DNA from: an uncultured Clostridia bacterium
GTDB taxonomy: Bacteria > Bacillota > Clostridia > TANB77 > CAG-508
DNA length: 12,987 nt
Reading direction: 5' to 3'
NCBI GenBank assembly: GCA_944389715.1
Contig: CALXNI010000138.1
Coordinates: 1 to 12,987, forward strand
Shown: positions 12,037-12,987 of the stretch, one piece after another
How positions within the stretch are numbered: the first letter of the stretch is position 1
How the letters are laid out: the number at the start of each line of letters is the position of its first letter
Program-made: the position numbers and the translations under genes
Notes under the pieces: model-generated
Databases searched by the model: none
Told to the model about the DNA's origin: nothing
What the model saw: the letters and a program-made list of their open reading frames with translations, nothing else

Positions 12037-12782
12037 TAATTAGAGTTAAGTATTTGCTTTACTCTATCTGCAAACCGCAAAAAGTCTTTTTTCTCTTCCA
12101 AACTCATATTTTTTCGTGCATATGTTGTTATCTGCTTAAGATTTTTTCCTCTTCCAAATTGGAACATCCAATCATCAGATGGGATAATCCAACGTCTGTA
12201 GTGCTCAGAAAAACCATCTTCAAAAAGAAGAATATTTCTTGCTCCTAATTGTTCAAGAGCCAACTTTACCTTATTGGTGATTTCCTCTATTGCCATTCTT
12301 TCGTCTTTTGTCAACTTAGTAGTTGTGTCTACGTGTTTCTTTATTCCAATTACAATAAATCCTCTAATTGGAATTTCTGGATCTATTGTTACATTTATGA
12401 ACTCATTTTCGTATAGATATCCTCCTGGCAGATTTGTTATTGTATGGTCGCCTATTGCACAACTTTTGCAACCTTCAAAAACCATTTCTTCGCCCATAAA
12501 ATTTGTAACAGCTACTTCTTCACCACTTGTATTAAGATAACATTTTTTTCCTTCTTTTTCAACAACTCCAAGTTTACTCTGAAAATCTCCTACAGCGTCA
12601 TAACGAATTTCGCAAATTTCATCTCCTTGCTCATTAATGTATCCCCATTTGTCTCCAATTTTAACTGCTGCAATCCCTTCTGAAAAGTCTCGCACATCGT
12701 CATAAATAAATTCACAAATCGGTTTACCATTAATATCTACAAAGCCCCATTTACCTAGTTCTTCTTTTTTCCGAAACAACAT
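12036..12782 (-). CDS. WG-repeat protein fused to a degenerate HIT-like domain (248 aa)
   Basis: Residues 10-90 contain two clear WG repeats (GKWGFVDINGKPICEF and DKWGYINEQGDEICEI, each followed by a YDDVRDF or YDAVGDF segment) and a worn third (KKCYLNTSGEE). Residues 100-245 are a HIT-like domain: CKSC (105-108), TNLPGGYLYENEFINV, DPEIPIRGFIVIG, and the triad region EHYRRWIIPSDDW, in which His194 is kept but the central nucleophilic His is Arg196 and the third is Trp198, so catalysis looks impossible. WG repeats usually mediate protein binding. Start ATG 12782-12780 is 5 bases after AGGAGG. It is homologous to the protein at 10103-10582 and richer in GC. It may bind a nucleotide or partner rather than cleave it. 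Confidence 0.78.
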   Translation of the reverse strand: MLFRKKEELGKWGFVDINGKPICEFIYDDVRDFSEGIAAVKIGDKWGYINEQGDEICEIRYDAVGDFQSKLGVVEKEGKKCYLNTSGEEVAVTNFMGEEMVFEGCKSCAIGDHTITNLPGGYLYENEFINVTIDPEIPIRGFIVIGIKKHVDTTTKLTKDERMAIEEITNKVKLALEQLGARNILLFEDGFSEHYRRWIIPSDDWMFQFGRGKNLKQITTYARKNMSLEEKKDFLRFADRVKQILNSN

Positions 12783-12845
12783 AAGAACCTCCTTTTTGTT
12801 TGAAAACAGGTTTGCCTAATTAGCTTAAAAACAAAAGCTATAATA

Positions 12846-12874
12846 ATTATAGCACTTTGTCGATATTATGTCAA
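12846..12874 (-). promoter_or_regulatory. consensus sigma-A promoter of the WG-HIT gene with palindrome at -10
   Basis: TTGACA (12874-12869) and TATAAT (12851-12846) both match consensus perfectly with a 17-base spacer, the strongest promoter of the window. An inverted repeat GCTATAA-TTATAGC (12837-12853) centres on the -10 and could be a repressor site. Confidence 0.88.
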
Positions 12875-12978
12875 TTATTCACTTTTATACTATGTATTTA
12901 ATTTATGATAAAATCACCTTAAAAGTTTATAAACGAATATTTCACTCTAAATGTATAAAAATGAAAAATATAGCCAAA

Positions 12979-12987
12979 ATAGGAAGG
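12979..12987 (+). other. possible ribosome binding site at the right edge
   Basis: The window ends with AAATAGGAAGG, the kind of purine run that precedes a start codon here, so a plus-strand gene may begin just outside. An ATG at 12961 opens an uninterrupted 9-codon frame to the edge but has no binding site of its own. Confidence 0.25.

Noticed and set aside
11982..12683. Three plus-strand ORFs opposite the WG-HIT gene
   Set aside because: They mirror a well-supported coding sequence with WG and HIT motifs and have no plausible start signals.
1..12987. CRISPR array or insertion sequence
   Set aside because: No regularly spaced repeats, no transposase or integrase motifs and no terminal inverted repeats with target duplication were found.
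12961..12987. Start of a plus-strand gene at ATG 12961
   Set aside because: Only nine codons are visible and no ribosome binding site precedes it; the AGGAAGG at the very edge more likely serves a start outside the window.

Overview
The window is very AT-rich DNA with compact genes, strong AGGAGG-type ribosome binding sites, sigma-A promoters of the TTTACT/TTGACA-17-TATAAT kind, a Spo0A-type DNA-binding domain and many hairpin terminators. Together these suggest a low-GC Firmicute of the Clostridia type. I cannot name the species. I see no rRNA, tRNA, CRISPR array, integrase or transposase.

Left part (1-2013, mostly minus strand): a sigma-70 region-4-like regulator (1490-1032) is preceded by an unusual leader, with a short ORF, an internal terminator-like hairpin and a hairpin that buries the regulator's ribosome binding site. 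It is followed by a gene-free stretch of about 430 bases with nested long-range inverted repeats (candidate structured RNA). Next come a 53-residue membrane protein and, overlapping it by 14 bases, a MazF/PemK-type toxin that runs off the left edge. This looks like cargo of a mobile or formerly mobile element.

Middle (2014-6890): a Spo0A-like regulator with a degenerate receiver domain converges on a viperin-like radical SAM protein that carries its own degenerate receiver-like C-terminal domain. The two share one bidirectional terminator. This is the most unusual pair in the window. A LysR regulator, a 179-residue protein of unknown function, a divergent XRE repressor-like protein and an alpha/beta hydrolase follow. 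Most of these genes have their own promoter and terminator.

Right part (6905-12987): a transglutaminase-like protein lies just upstream of the hydrolase in a probable two-gene operon. Beyond it are a family-2 glycosyltransferase, a metallophosphoesterase broken by one in-frame stop codon, a small HIT-like protein, a second radical SAM protein with a cysteine-rich SPASM-like tail, and a WG-repeat protein fused to a HIT-like domain homologous to the small HIT protein. The glycosyltransferase, the second radical SAM gene and the WG-HIT gene are visibly less AT-rich than the rest and have very consensus-like promoters, which suggests a different origin. The two HIT-like domains have lost different histidines of the HIT motif.

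Most genes look singly transcribed, so functional links between neighbours are inferences from domain content rather than from operon structure.
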